Shown here piece after piece: positions 9,687 to 18,146 of a stretch of 33,977 bases of DNA; positions within the stretch are counted from its first letter, which is position 1; every line of letters starts with the position of its first letter. Origin of the DNA: Candidatus Epulonipiscium fishelsonii (lineage in GTDB: Bacteria; Bacillota; Clostridia; Lachnospirales; Cellulosilyticaceae); the NCBI GenBank assembly GCA_001983475.1, contig LJHD01000233.1, positions 1 to 33,977 on the forward strand, written 5' to 3'. The position numbers were made by a program, and so were the translations under genes. The notes under the pieces are model-generated. The model ran no database searches. It had not been told where the DNA came from and saw nothing but the letters and a program-made list of their open reading frames with translations.

Positions 9687-10496
9687 ATGGTAGTAAACAC
9701 TAATTCACTTTCTTTAAACGCGCACAGAAATATGGGATCAAACACAACTCAATTAGGTAAAGCTTCAGAAAAACTATCTTCAGGGTTAAGAATTAACCGT
9801 TCAGCAGATGATGCAGCTGGGTTGGCAGTTTCTGAAAAAATGAGATCACAAATCAAAGGGTTAAACCAAGCAAACAGAAATGTTCAAGATGGTATTTCTT
9901 TTGCACAAACTGCTGAGGGTGCACTTGATGAGGTAAGTGAAATGCTTACACGTGCGAAAGAATTAGCAGTTCAAGGTTCAACAGGTACTTATACTGATAG
10001 TGAAAGAGATAATATTAAATCAGAATTAGAAGCATTAACATCGGAAATTGATAACATTGTTAATACAACACAATTTAATAATATTGGTATAACTACGGCC
10101 GTAAAAGTTGCATCCGGACATGATGGTTCTGTAGAGATAGAAATTCCAGCAGTAGAGACAGGGTTTATCAGTACTTTAGATGGTCTGGTTAGTGCTTTTT
10201 CGGATACAACTGGTGATGGTGCTAAAGCTTTAGCTGATGGGTTAGCTGATATAATTGACGATGTAAGTGCTAATCGTGCTACAATTGGGGCAGTACAAAA
10301 TAGACTTGAACATAGTTTAGAAAATCAAAAAGTTACTGCTGAAAATATAACCACATCTGAATCTCGTATTCGTGATACAGATATGGCAGCTGAAATGATG
10401 AACTTTACAAAATTCAATGTATTAAATCAAGCTGCTCAAAGTATGATGGCACAAGCAAACCAAATTCCAAACCAAGCGTTAGGATTACTTGGATAG
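9687..10496 (+). CDS. fliC: Flagellin (short central domain)
   Basis: MVVNTNSLSLNAHRNMGSNTTQLGKASEKLSSGLRINRSADDAAGLAVSEKM...NALGLLG-type C-terminus (NQIPNQALGLLG). ATG at 9687 follows AAGGAGGA, so the listed start at 9648 is too far upstream. Confidence 0.97.
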   Translation: MVVNTNSLSLNAHRNMGSNTTQLGKASEKLSSGLRINRSADDAAGLAVSEKMRSQIKGLNQANRNVQDGISFAQTAEGALDEVSEMLTRAKELAVQGSTGTYTDSERDNIKSELEALTSEIDNIVNTTQFNNIGITTAVKVASGHDGSVEIEIPAVETGFISTLDGLVSAFSDTTGDGAKALADGLADIIDDVSANRATIGAVQNRLEHSLENQKVTAENITTSESRIRDTDMAAEMMNFTKFNVLNQAAQSMMAQANQIPNQALGLLG

Positions 10497-10512
10497 TATA
10501 TAAGTGTATTAG

Positions 10513-10549
10513 ATATATCTCTTTTAGGCGAATGCTTAAATGGATATAT
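10513..10549 (+). other. First of two tandem 3'-UTR hairpins after flagellin
   Basis: Stem ATATATC/GATATAT enclosing tcttttaggcgaatgcttaaatg; the inner TTTAGGC-gaat-GCTTAAA can also pair. Confidence 0.65.
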
Positions 10550-10556
10550 AACTATA

Positions 10557-10604
10557 AAAAACTTCTCTTTTTTAGGCAAATGCTTAAAGAGAGAAGTTTT
10601 TATA
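10557..10604 (+). terminator. Terminator after flagellin
   Basis: 12-bp perfect stem AAAAACTTCTCT / AGAGAAGTTTTT with a terminal T run. Confidence 0.88.
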
Positions 10605-10711
10605 TATTCCAGAAATCTGTAAATATAGTATATAAACAGCGGAATATAATCTTAACCATTTGGAGTGCTGCTTTAGATCTTATGGGGAAGCTGAAGGTTG
10701 ACCTACACCAT

Positions 10712-11101
10712 TCAGCTTATATAGTAATATTCGTTAGTGCTTATTTTTTGAGTGTTCATATACACATCATATTTTAAATATAAATACAAGGGTTCGTAGG
10801 AATATTTAATTTTATGGGTATCAATTTTTATATCTACATTTCCAATCTCAGTATACAATCTATATTGCCAAGGTTTGTTTTCTGCAAATATTAAAATATT
10901 TTTTGAAACATCATTTTCTTCTTGGTTTATTTCAACTTTTTCATTTTTAATTTTAATATTTATCTTAACGCCCTCGTGTTCATATCTAATAAAAATTGTA
11001 TCGTCTTTTTTTCCTATTTTAGCATCTACTGCGTATTTATGTTCCTCTTGAAAATCTCTATAATTTTTTACTTCTTTAATATTTAGTTTAATTTTATCCA
11101 T
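10712..11101 (-). CDS. DUF1934-like beta-barrel protein
   Basis: 129 aa; ...DDTIFIRYEHEGVKINIKIKNEKVEINQ...IDTHKIKYSYEPLYLYLKYDVYMNTQKISTNEYYYIS, matching the DUF1934 pattern. Lies downstream of murI on the same strand. Confidence 0.75.
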   Translation of the reverse strand: MDKIKLNIKEVKNYRDFQEEHKYAVDAKIGKKDDTIFIRYEHEGVKINIKIKNEKVEINQEENDVSKNILIFAENKPWQYRLYTEIGNVDIKIDTHKIKYSYEPLYLYLKYDVYMNTQKISTNEYYYIS

Positions 11102-11127
11102 GGTTTAATCCTTTAAGTTTTTCAGCT

Positions 11128-11931
11128 TTAGCAATAACATTTTTCAATTTCAACAGTAGTAACTTTCCCTATAGGGCATCCCAAGAACATTTCTGCTGTT
11201 TGTTTCATTCGGTTTGCTTGGTCACTAACATAAAATGAATATGTGGCGTTAGTGTGGGATTTCAAATCCATATTTTCTAAGATTTCCCCAATTGATCTGG
11301 CAACTTCAATTGCAGGATTTATAAGCATAATATCTCCTACAATTTCTTGAATTACTTCTTTTAACATGGGGTAGTGTGTGCAGCCTAAAATTAATGTATC
11401 AATATCTTCTTGAATTAAATCATGTAAATAGTGCGAAGTTATTAAACGTGTAACAAGATGATTTATCCATCCATCCTCTACTAAGGGTACAAACAAGGGG
11501 CATGCCTTTGAGTATACCTCAAAATTTGAATTGTTTATCCTTAATAAATTTTCATATCTATTACTATCAATTGTTGCTTGAGTACCAATAACTCCAATTC
11601 TACCATTGACAGTTACAGTTGAAGCCATTTTCACTCCAGCATCAACAACCCCAACAATATTAATCTTTGGGAACATAGCTCTTAGTTCACTTATACAATT
11701 TGAATTTACAGTGTTGCACGCAATTATAATTGACTTTACATTTTGCTCCAGTAAAAACTTTATAATTTGTGATGAAAATTTTGTAACAGTATCTTTAGAT
11801 TTGCTGCCATATGGTACACGAGCAGTATCTCCAAAGTACACAATTGACTCTTGAGGAAGTTGTCTCATCACTTCTTTTACAACAGTCAATCCTCCAACTC
11901 CAGAGTCGAAAATCCCTATTGGTCTATTCAT
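11128..11931 (-). CDS. murI: Glutamate racemase
   Basis: RPIGIFDSGVGGLTVVKEVMRQLP, VYFGDTARVPYGSKS, IIACNTVNS, LILGCTHYPML. Confidence 0.97.
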   Translation of the reverse strand: MNRPIGIFDSGVGGLTVVKEVMRQLPQESIVYFGDTARVPYGSKSKDTVTKFSSQIIKFLLEQNVKSIIIACNTVNSNCISELRAMFPKINIVGVVDAGVKMASTVTVNGRIGVIGTQATIDSNRYENLLRINNSNFEVYSKACPLFVPLVEDGWINHLVTRLITSHYLHDLIQEDIDTLILGCTHYPMLKEVIQEIVGDIMLINPAIEVARSIGEILENMDLKSHTNATYSFYVSDQANRMKQTAEMFLGCPIGKVTTVEIEKCYC

Positions 11932-12030
11932 AATAAATACTCCTTAATTAAAAATCTCTATGACATTATAGTAGGGTATATTAAGGGGTGGCAGTGGGAA
12001 GGCTCTTTAACCCATCTGCCAATATATTGA

Positions 12031-13074
12031 CTATATAGTTGCTAGGTTTAAAAGCTTGTTTACAAGTTGCTTGATATCTATTCCTTCTGCATCAAATAAC
12101 ATGGGATACATGCTTATTGAAGTAAACCCTGGCAAAGTATTAATTTCATTAAATATAACTTCATTATCTTCTGTAACAAAAAAATCAACCCTTGATAACC
12201 CTTTGCATTCTAAAGCTTTAAATATTATTTTAGCATATTCTTTAATTTGATTTTTTGTATTTTCTGGTAAATCTGCAGAAATAATAGTTTTTGAATCTGT
12301 ATTATTATATTTGGCTTCAAAATCATAAAATTCTGCAGCTGCTAAAATTTCTCCAACTCCAGAAACCTGCAAATCTTTATTGCCTAAAATAGCAGTTTCA
12401 ACCTCTCTACCAATAATTGTTTCCTCTACTAAAACTTTATTATCATGAAATAAAGCATTTTTAATTCCTTCAATTAGTTGGTATTTATCATGTGCTTTTG
12501 AAATTCCAACTGAGGAACCAGCATTTGCGGGTTTTATAAAGTATGGGTATCCAAATGCACTTTCAATTTTTTGTATAGCAGCCTCTATATCTTCATCTTC
12601 TTTTACTATAACAAATTTTGCTTGTGGAATTCCAGTTTCCTTTATAATTATTTTTGTAAAGGCTTTATCCATTGAAACTGCAGAAGATAACACCCCACAA
12701 CCAACATAGGGAATTTGAGCTAATTTGCACAGCCCCTGTATTGTTCCGTCTTCTCCATATTTTCCATGAAGAACAGGAAAAACCTTGTCTATTCTAATTT
12801 TTACAACTTCTTCATCTTCACGAGTCAAAATCAATCCACCATCAGTAGCATCTGGACTTAAAACACATGATATGCCCTTGTTTATCCAAACGTTCTTTGT
12901 AAAATCAACTTTTGGGTCTTTGTCTAGTAACCATTTACCATTTTTAGTAATGCCTATTGGATATATATCATACTTTTCTTTATCCAAATTATTAAAAATA
13001 GTTGTTGCTGATTTTAAAGAAACCTCATGTTCAGATGATTGACCTCCAAATAAAAGTAAAATATTTTCTTTCAT
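12031..13074 (-). CDS. ddl: D-alanine--D-alanine ligase
   Basis: LLFGGQSSEHEVSLKSATTI, VLHGKYGEDGTIQG, PYFIKPANAGSSVGI, EINTLPGFTSISMYP. Confidence 0.97.
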   Translation of the reverse strand: MKENILLLFGGQSSEHEVSLKSATTIFNNLDKEKYDIYPIGITKNGKWLLDKDPKVDFTKNVWINKGISCVLSPDATDGGLILTREDEEVVKIRIDKVFPVLHGKYGEDGTIQGLCKLAQIPYVGCGVLSSAVSMDKAFTKIIIKETGIPQAKFVIVKEDEDIEAAIQKIESAFGYPYFIKPANAGSSVGISKAHDKYQLIEGIKNALFHDNKVLVEETIIGREVETAILGNKDLQVSGVGEILAAAEFYDFEAKYNNTDSKTIISADLPENTKNQIKEYAKIIFKALECKGLSRVDFFVTEDNEVIFNEINTLPGFTSISMYPMLFDAEGIDIKQLVNKLLNLATI

Positions 13075-13163
13075 AAATTTCCTCCAAAATTATTTTTATC
13101 TATATATTTATATGCAACATTTTTATAATTACATCACTTTACAAGTAATAAATACCAGCTACT

Positions 13164-13214
13164 AAAAGTCTTGAAAATAAAAGATTTTAAAATTCTATTA
13201 CATTCAAGACTTTT
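13164..13214 (-). terminator. Possible terminator/hairpin downstream of spoIIR
   Basis: 12-bp perfect inverted repeat AAAAGTCTTGAA / TTCAAGACTTTT with a 27-nt loop that contains the near-palindrome gattttaaaattc. Confidence 0.55.
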
Positions 13215-13228
13215 ATATTTGTTTCCAT

Positions 13229-13846
13229 TTATTTAAACCATTGTAATAGTTTAAATCTAATTTGATATGGATGTTCTACTTGGTAAGATATAATCTTATA
13301 TTGTTCTTCGTTTAATGTGTGCAGCAATTCTTTACCTTCTAGTGACTCAAAACCAGTAGCAGCATCGACATAACATAAAGGAGGGTACATTACGCACCAC
13401 CAATTTTCACCTTCTGCCTCCCCTATTAAAATACGACAAGCTTCATAAGTACCAGCAGGAAAAACAATATCGCCATATGATTTAGTGGGAAACTTTGTTT
13501 CGGCAATTTCTATATGTACTTTATAATCTTTTCCCCAGTTATTTATGACTCGCTTTGAGATTTGTTCTATATTCTTGAAGTTCTGACTAATAAGTTCACG
13601 GCTCTCTTCAATTGAAGTAGCTTGTCTAAGTTTTGGCTCCATAAAAGCTAAAACTGCATCACGTACAGTTTCTTTTAATAACTGATCTTGTGAAGTATTG
13701 CTGTTTGCTAATACATGAAATCTAAGAACATCTTTTCTTAAGATTTCGCTGGTCTTTTTGGCAAATGAATTTGTTCCAACTACTAAAGATAAATTTAATA
13801 ATATTGCAATAACTGCTAAGTTTAATAAATTATGTATAATTCTCAT
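13229..13846 (-). CDS. spoIIR: Stage II sporulation protein R
   Basis: N-terminal membrane segment then LRFHVLANSNTSQDQLLKETVRDAVLAFMEP...YPPLCYVDA...RFKLLQWF, characteristic of SpoIIR. Confidence 0.93.
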   Translation of the reverse strand: MRIIHNLLNLAVIAILLNLSLVVGTNSFAKKTSEILRKDVLRFHVLANSNTSQDQLLKETVRDAVLAFMEPKLRQATSIEESRELISQNFKNIEQISKRVINNWGKDYKVHIEIAETKFPTKSYGDIVFPAGTYEACRILIGEAEGENWWCVMYPPLCYVDAATGFESLEGKELLHTLNEEQYKIISYQVEHPYQIRFKLLQWFK

Positions 13847-13987
13847 GAGCTACTCCTCTTCTCCTTTAATTTAATCTAATTAAAGTATAGACAGCAAAAA
13901 AAAATTTATACATATTTCGAAATTTTTTTTTTAGGCTACAGACTATTCTTTGCATATCGCCTTCTAATAAAATTTCCTTTAATTAAG

Positions 13988-14069
13988 TTAATAATTCATT
14001 TAGTACATTTAACTAACAAGTAATTTGGGTTAAAAGCCATGCTCTAAAAATTAGTTACTTATTCAACAC
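13988..14069. repeat. TGTTGAATAA-family element copy (E1)
   Basis: gttaataattcatttagtacattta...aacaagtaatttgggttaaaagccatgctctaaaaattagttacttattcaacac aligns to 25990-26135. Confidence 0.65.
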
Positions 14070-14195
14070 TGTATATAAATATAATTTAGCATTACTTGGA
14101 GCGAACTCTATGGAAATATAATTTAAGCATATTACATGACTAAAAATATTTATCCATGCAATATAACTTAAATTATACACATCAAACAGTATTTT

Positions 14196-14693
14196 TTACT
14201 CTGACACTCCCAAATCTTTTCCAAGGTTTGTAGTATAATGCCATTCCACTTTATCACCTTTTTTTACTTTACATAGGTTTGCACAAACTTTTCCGTAGAT
14301 ACCATTTACACTGTACATCCATCCGCTGCCTTTTTCTGCAGACTCTGTTGAGATGCCATTTATAGAAACTACATAAAAATCATCTTTATTTTGTTTAAGT
14401 TCATATTTAATCTTTTTTTCATCTAGTGCTTTTTGCAATACAGACCAAGCAGTTGATTGCTCATCAACTTGGATTGCTGTTGGTGGCATTATTTCACCTT
14501 TGTTTATGGTTTTTGCATTAACTGATACCATAACTGTATTTTGATCTTGCTGATTTGGTGTTTCAGCATTTTTTTCATCCGTTGCTGGAGCTACTGGAGT
14601 TGCTGGAGCTTGAACAGGATTTGATATTGCAGATGTTGAACTTATAGTAAATAACGCCATTGTTAAAATAAATAAACTAAAGTTTTTTTTCAT
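14196..14693 (-). CDS. Secreted DUF4430-domain protein
   Basis: Signal peptide, Pro/Ala-rich linker, then STAWSVLQKALDEKKIKYE...YVVSINGISTESAEKGSGWMYSVNGIYG...VKKGDKVEWHYT. Confidence 0.88.
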   Translation of the reverse strand: MKKNFSLFILTMALFTISSTSAISNPVQAPATPVAPATDEKNAETPNQQDQNTVMVSVNAKTINKGEIMPPTAIQVDEQSTAWSVLQKALDEKKIKYELKQNKDDFYVVSINGISTESAEKGSGWMYSVNGIYGKVCANLCKVKKGDKVEWHYTTNLGKDLGVSE

Positions 14694-14702
14694 CTAGTTA
14701 TA

Positions 14703-14736
14703 GCAAGGACATTCCCACTTTTAGAAGTATCCTTGC
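14703..14736 (-). promoter_or_regulatory. Hairpin between Shine-Dalgarno and start codon of the DUF4430 gene
   Basis: GCAAGGA...TCCTTGC 7-bp stem with inner ACTT/AAGT. The AAAGGAGG SD (minus strand, 14739-14746) is upstream and the ATG is at 14693. Confidence 0.6.
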
Positions 14737-15030
14737 ATCCTCCTTTCTGTTAATAAACCTTTTCTTATATTCTTCTCTAAAGTTCTTACATCAAAATAGC
14801 CTGTGGTTCTTCCAAATATAAATCTTTTTAATAATTTTATAGTTTTTAGTGATTTACAAGGCAGCAATGGTTCGCTGTGCATATTTAATACGTATACTTG
14901 GGTTAAGCTTACAAAATCATGTTAACTTCTTCTACTCTAGTAGATGTTTACAGAACCTAGAAATAGGATAAATATTTCAGGGTGGAGTAATAAATAATCA
15001 ACCAAGCTTTTATATCGTCAGAGTAGTTGA

Positions 15031-15146
15031 TTAGGTTATCAAAAATAATAAAAATTAAAATAGTAAACCACGTTGAATATTCGCAATTAAAAATTGCTCA
15101 GAAGTTTTACTCTAAAATGTTTGTTTTAGAAACTGCTAATATTCAC
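15031..15146. repeat. Structured intergenic element, copy 2 (uninterrupted)
   Basis: ttaggttatcaaaaataataaaaattaaaatagtaaaccacgttgaatattcgcaattaaaaattgctcagaagttttactctaaaatgtttgttttagaaactgctaatattca; see 2893-3189. Confidence 0.8.
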
Positions 15147-15461
15147 TTTTATTATGCCACATAAAAGAAATGTAATACATTTTAAATTAAAAAATACATT
15201 TACTTTAACAAAAAAATATAGAGTACTATCCTTTTTATATATACTCTGAAATATTTTTTTGTGGTTTGGAAATCTAAACAGAAGCTTCTCGTTGTGTTCA
15301 AATTTAGTTACTGTTAATAAATTTTTCGTTTGCACATCATGCATAATTTATTGTTTTCAAGCTGAATATATATTTATTATGATTTAAATTAATAGTAATA
15401 ATTGGATAAGGTACAAACATACATTTATTATAGGAAATAATATAAGAGGAGGACTTCTAAG

Positions 15462-17030
15462 ATGGCAATAGAATTAATAAAAAAGTTAATGGATGTGAAT
15501 GAAGCAACTCAAAAAGAAACTTCACAAATTGTAAAAGAAAGAGACTTAATTGTTCCTGATGGAAAACCTGATATGCAAAGAGTACTTTTTCTTGATGGAA
15601 ATTTAAAAATGGATTCATTTGACGTGCAGCAAAATAGAATTATATATAAAGGTGAAGTTGACGTTACAATTTTATACTTGCCTGAGCATGGCAATGGCAT
15701 TTGTAAAATGAAAGGTTCTGTTCCTATTGAAGACTTTATGATTTTTGAAGGAGTAGACTCTGAACAACGTGTAGAATTTATTTATGATATTGAACATCTT
15801 AATTGGAATATATTAAATGAACGAAAACTTAACATTAAAGTTGTTATTGAAGTTGGAGCAATTGTAACCAAAACTAAAGAAATTTATTTAGTTGAAGACT
15901 TAAACACAGATATCCCTATTGAGAAAAAAATGAAAGAATTAAATATTATTAGCATGTCACCTGAAAAAGAAGAAAAGATTATTGTTAAAGACGAGCTAAC
16001 AATTCCATCCAATCAACCATCTATAGGAGACATTTTAAAACTTTCAACTAGTATTAAAGAAGATCAAATCAAGCGTACTGCTGATGAACTTATATTTAAC
16101 GGAATGGTTGAAGTTGCTATTTTATACCAATCAATTGAAGATAACAATATTAGTGTATATACAAATAAAATTCCATTCTCTGGTGCAGTTGACCTTATAA
16201 AGCTTGATGACGAAAAACATTGGGACTGTACTTTAGATGTAGCTCCTACACTTGTTCAAGTCAATCCTGATTATGATGGTGAAGATAGAATAGTTGATAT
16301 TGAATGTATTGTTACAGCAAAATATACAACTTACAATAATGAGCAATTAGAAATTGTTGATGATGTATATTCACCTGGAAAATTTGTTGGTGAAAATAGC
16401 AAGATGGAAAAATATGTTAATCTTGCATTTAAAGATAGCATTTCCTCTGTAACAAAAGAAACCTTAAATATCGATGGATTAAACCCTGATATACATCAAA
16501 TTTATAATATTGAGCTAAAATCAAAAGTTGATGAAGTAGAAGTTAATGATGACAAGCTAACAATTGAAGGAATTATAGAGGTATTAGTAATTTATACAGA
16601 TGAAGAAGGCCCAAGTAAAATTATAACATTTATGGACAGCTTGCCATTTAACTTAGAGTTAAATACTAATTTACCTGAAAATGAAGACTACATCATTGAT
16701 GCAAAAGTTAATCCAAAAGACGTTCAATTGGTATCAATTAACCGTGAAAGTTTAAGCATTGACTATAAACTAGAATACAACTTAAGTATTTATGAAACTA
16801 AACAAATTAGCGTTATTGATGAAATTGAAATTGAAGATATGACAAAAGAAACACTTAATGAATATCCAAGCATTATTGTATACACTGTTAAAAACGGTGA
16901 AACACTTTGGGATATGGCAAAGAAATTTAATACTACTGTTAGAAATATTGCTCAAGTCAATGAATTTGATGAAAGCTACCTACCACATTCAGGTGAAAAA
17001 GTTATTATAATCAAACAATCAAAATTTTAA
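15462..17030 (+). CDS. DUF3794 (SPOCS) and LysM domain protein, spore-coat/SpoVID-like
   Basis: Repeated SPOCS-type segments (IVPDGKPDMQRVLFLDGNLKMDSFDVQQNRIIYKGEVDVTILYLP...) and C-terminal LysM (VYTVKNGETLWDMAKKFNTTVRNIAQVNEFDESYLPHSGEKVIII). Confidence 0.93.
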   Translation: MAIELIKKLMDVNEATQKETSQIVKERDLIVPDGKPDMQRVLFLDGNLKMDSFDVQQNRIIYKGEVDVTILYLPEHGNGICKMKGSVPIEDFMIFEGVDSEQRVEFIYDIEHLNWNILNERKLNIKVVIEVGAIVTKTKEIYLVEDLNTDIPIEKKMKELNIISMSPEKEEKIIVKDELTIPSNQPSIGDILKLSTSIKEDQIKRTADELIFNGMVEVAILYQSIEDNNISVYTNKIPFSGAVDLIKLDDEKHWDCTLDVAPTLVQVNPDYDGEDRIVDIECIVTAKYTTYNNEQLEIVDDVYSPGKFVGENSKMEKYVNLAFKDSISSVTKETLNIDGLNPDIHQIYNIELKSKVDEVEVNDDKLTIEGIIEVLVIYTDEEGPSKIITFMDSLPFNLELNTNLPENEDYIIDAKVNPKDVQLVSINRESLSIDYKLEYNLSIYETKQISVIDEIEIEDMTKETLNEYPSIIVYTVKNGETLWDMAKKFNTTVRNIAQVNEFDESYLPHSGEKVIIIKQSKF

Positions 17031-17120
17031 TAAAGCTATGCCTACTTCAAATAGATATTTTGAATAGGCAATTTTTTTTGCTCTAATATAAGTACGTTTA
17101 CTATATAATAGTATAATAGT

Positions 17121-17217
17121 TGTTAAGTTAAATGAAAAATTGCTTGATTATAATAATAAGTTTTTATGGGGCATCGTTACTGAACCCCCAGCGTTTTTGG
17201 TAGCAATTAACTTAACA
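17121..17217. repeat. Short inverted-repeat element (TGTTAAGTTAA ends), copy B
   Basis: TGTTAAGTTAA (17121-17131) and TTAACTTAACA (17207-17217), with nested AATTGCT/AGCAATT and TGGGG/CCCCCA pairs. Confidence 0.7.
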
Positions 17218-17244
17218 CGACTATTGTTTAAGGAGAAATGTAAT

Positions 17245-17901
17245 ATGACAAGTAAAACTGTAGTTAATGACTTTAAAGAAAAACCTAATACAATAAATCT
17301 TACAATAAAGTGTTCTTATGAAGTAGCAGAAAAATTTAAACAACAGGGAAAAGAAAAAGACATGAACCCTGCTCAATTTTTAGAATATCTAATGCAACTT
17401 TTACCAAATAAGAATATGAAAGTACATAACATAAATGGAATAAAAATTCCTCATAATAATGGAACGTTAAAGTTTTTCTTAAATGAATTTAATATTTTTA
17501 AATCAAAAGAACATTCTTCATTTATACTTGAATTCAATGGAAAATTAATTTATGCTATTTCTGAGATAAGAACACTTCAAAATTTTTCATCAAATAAATT
17601 AAAATCAGATTTCAATTATATTTATGATGATAAAGATATAACCGAATACTTTTTAGTGATTTATTATAATATAGATAATAGGAAATATTTTTTATATGAC
17701 TATATAAACGTAAAATCTAGTCAAAATAATAATATTAACTTAACAGCCTACAGAGGAAAATTTGCAAAAGATTTAAAAGATATAATAAATAAATTAAGTG
17801 GTTATATAACAGCTGAAGAAAGTGATCAGATTGAATTTGAATTAGCTGAAGATATTTCAAATAATCCAAAAATGATTGCAAAATATCTTGAATCAAAGTG
17901 A
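17245..17901 (+). CDS. Hypothetical protein, N-terminus possibly ribbon-helix-helix-like
   Basis: ATG at 17245 preceded by AAGGAG. The ORF-track start at 17140 falls inside the inverted-repeat element and is unlikely. Confidence 0.6.
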   Translation: MTSKTVVNDFKEKPNTINLTIKCSYEVAEKFKQQGKEKDMNPAQFLEYLMQLLPNKNMKVHNINGIKIPHNNGTLKFFLNEFNIFKSKEHSSFILEFNGKLIYAISEIRTLQNFSSNKLKSDFNYIYDDKDITEYFLVIYYNIDNRKYFLYDYINVKSSQNNNINLTAYRGKFAKDLKDIINKLSGYITAEESDQIEFELAEDISNNPKMIAKYLESK

Positions 17902-18146
17902 AGTACTCAATTTTAAAAACTATGTAACAACAAAAAATATTCCCCATGGGATATCTAAGTACTTATAACTATATTATAATAGATTTAAGATATTTATTTA
18001 GTGAAATATTCATCATATTAAATAAATATTCCTCTATTATAATAATTAATTCAATAGATTTTGATGAGTTAAAGCTCTTATATTGTTGACTTTATGTTTT
18101 TTTTAAGAGTATAATATAAAAAACGATAATGCGAAAAGGAGAAGAA

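Noticed and set aside
10688-10718. Hairpin AAGCTGAA...TTCAGCTT as riboswitch or terminator
   Set aside because: Clear inverted repeat between convergent genes but no T run and no match to a riboswitch class I recognise; left uncalled.
10532-10777. 81-aa ORF after flagellin
   Set aside because: Overlaps the terminator hairpins and the DUF1934-like gene; no credible start signal.
15126-15344. 72-aa minus-strand ORF
   Set aside because: Overlaps the structured intergenic element; Phe/Lys-rich AT-driven translation.
17090-17105. ataagtacgtttac shared with 23687-23700
   Set aside because: A 14-nt AT-rich match in two places; could be chance.
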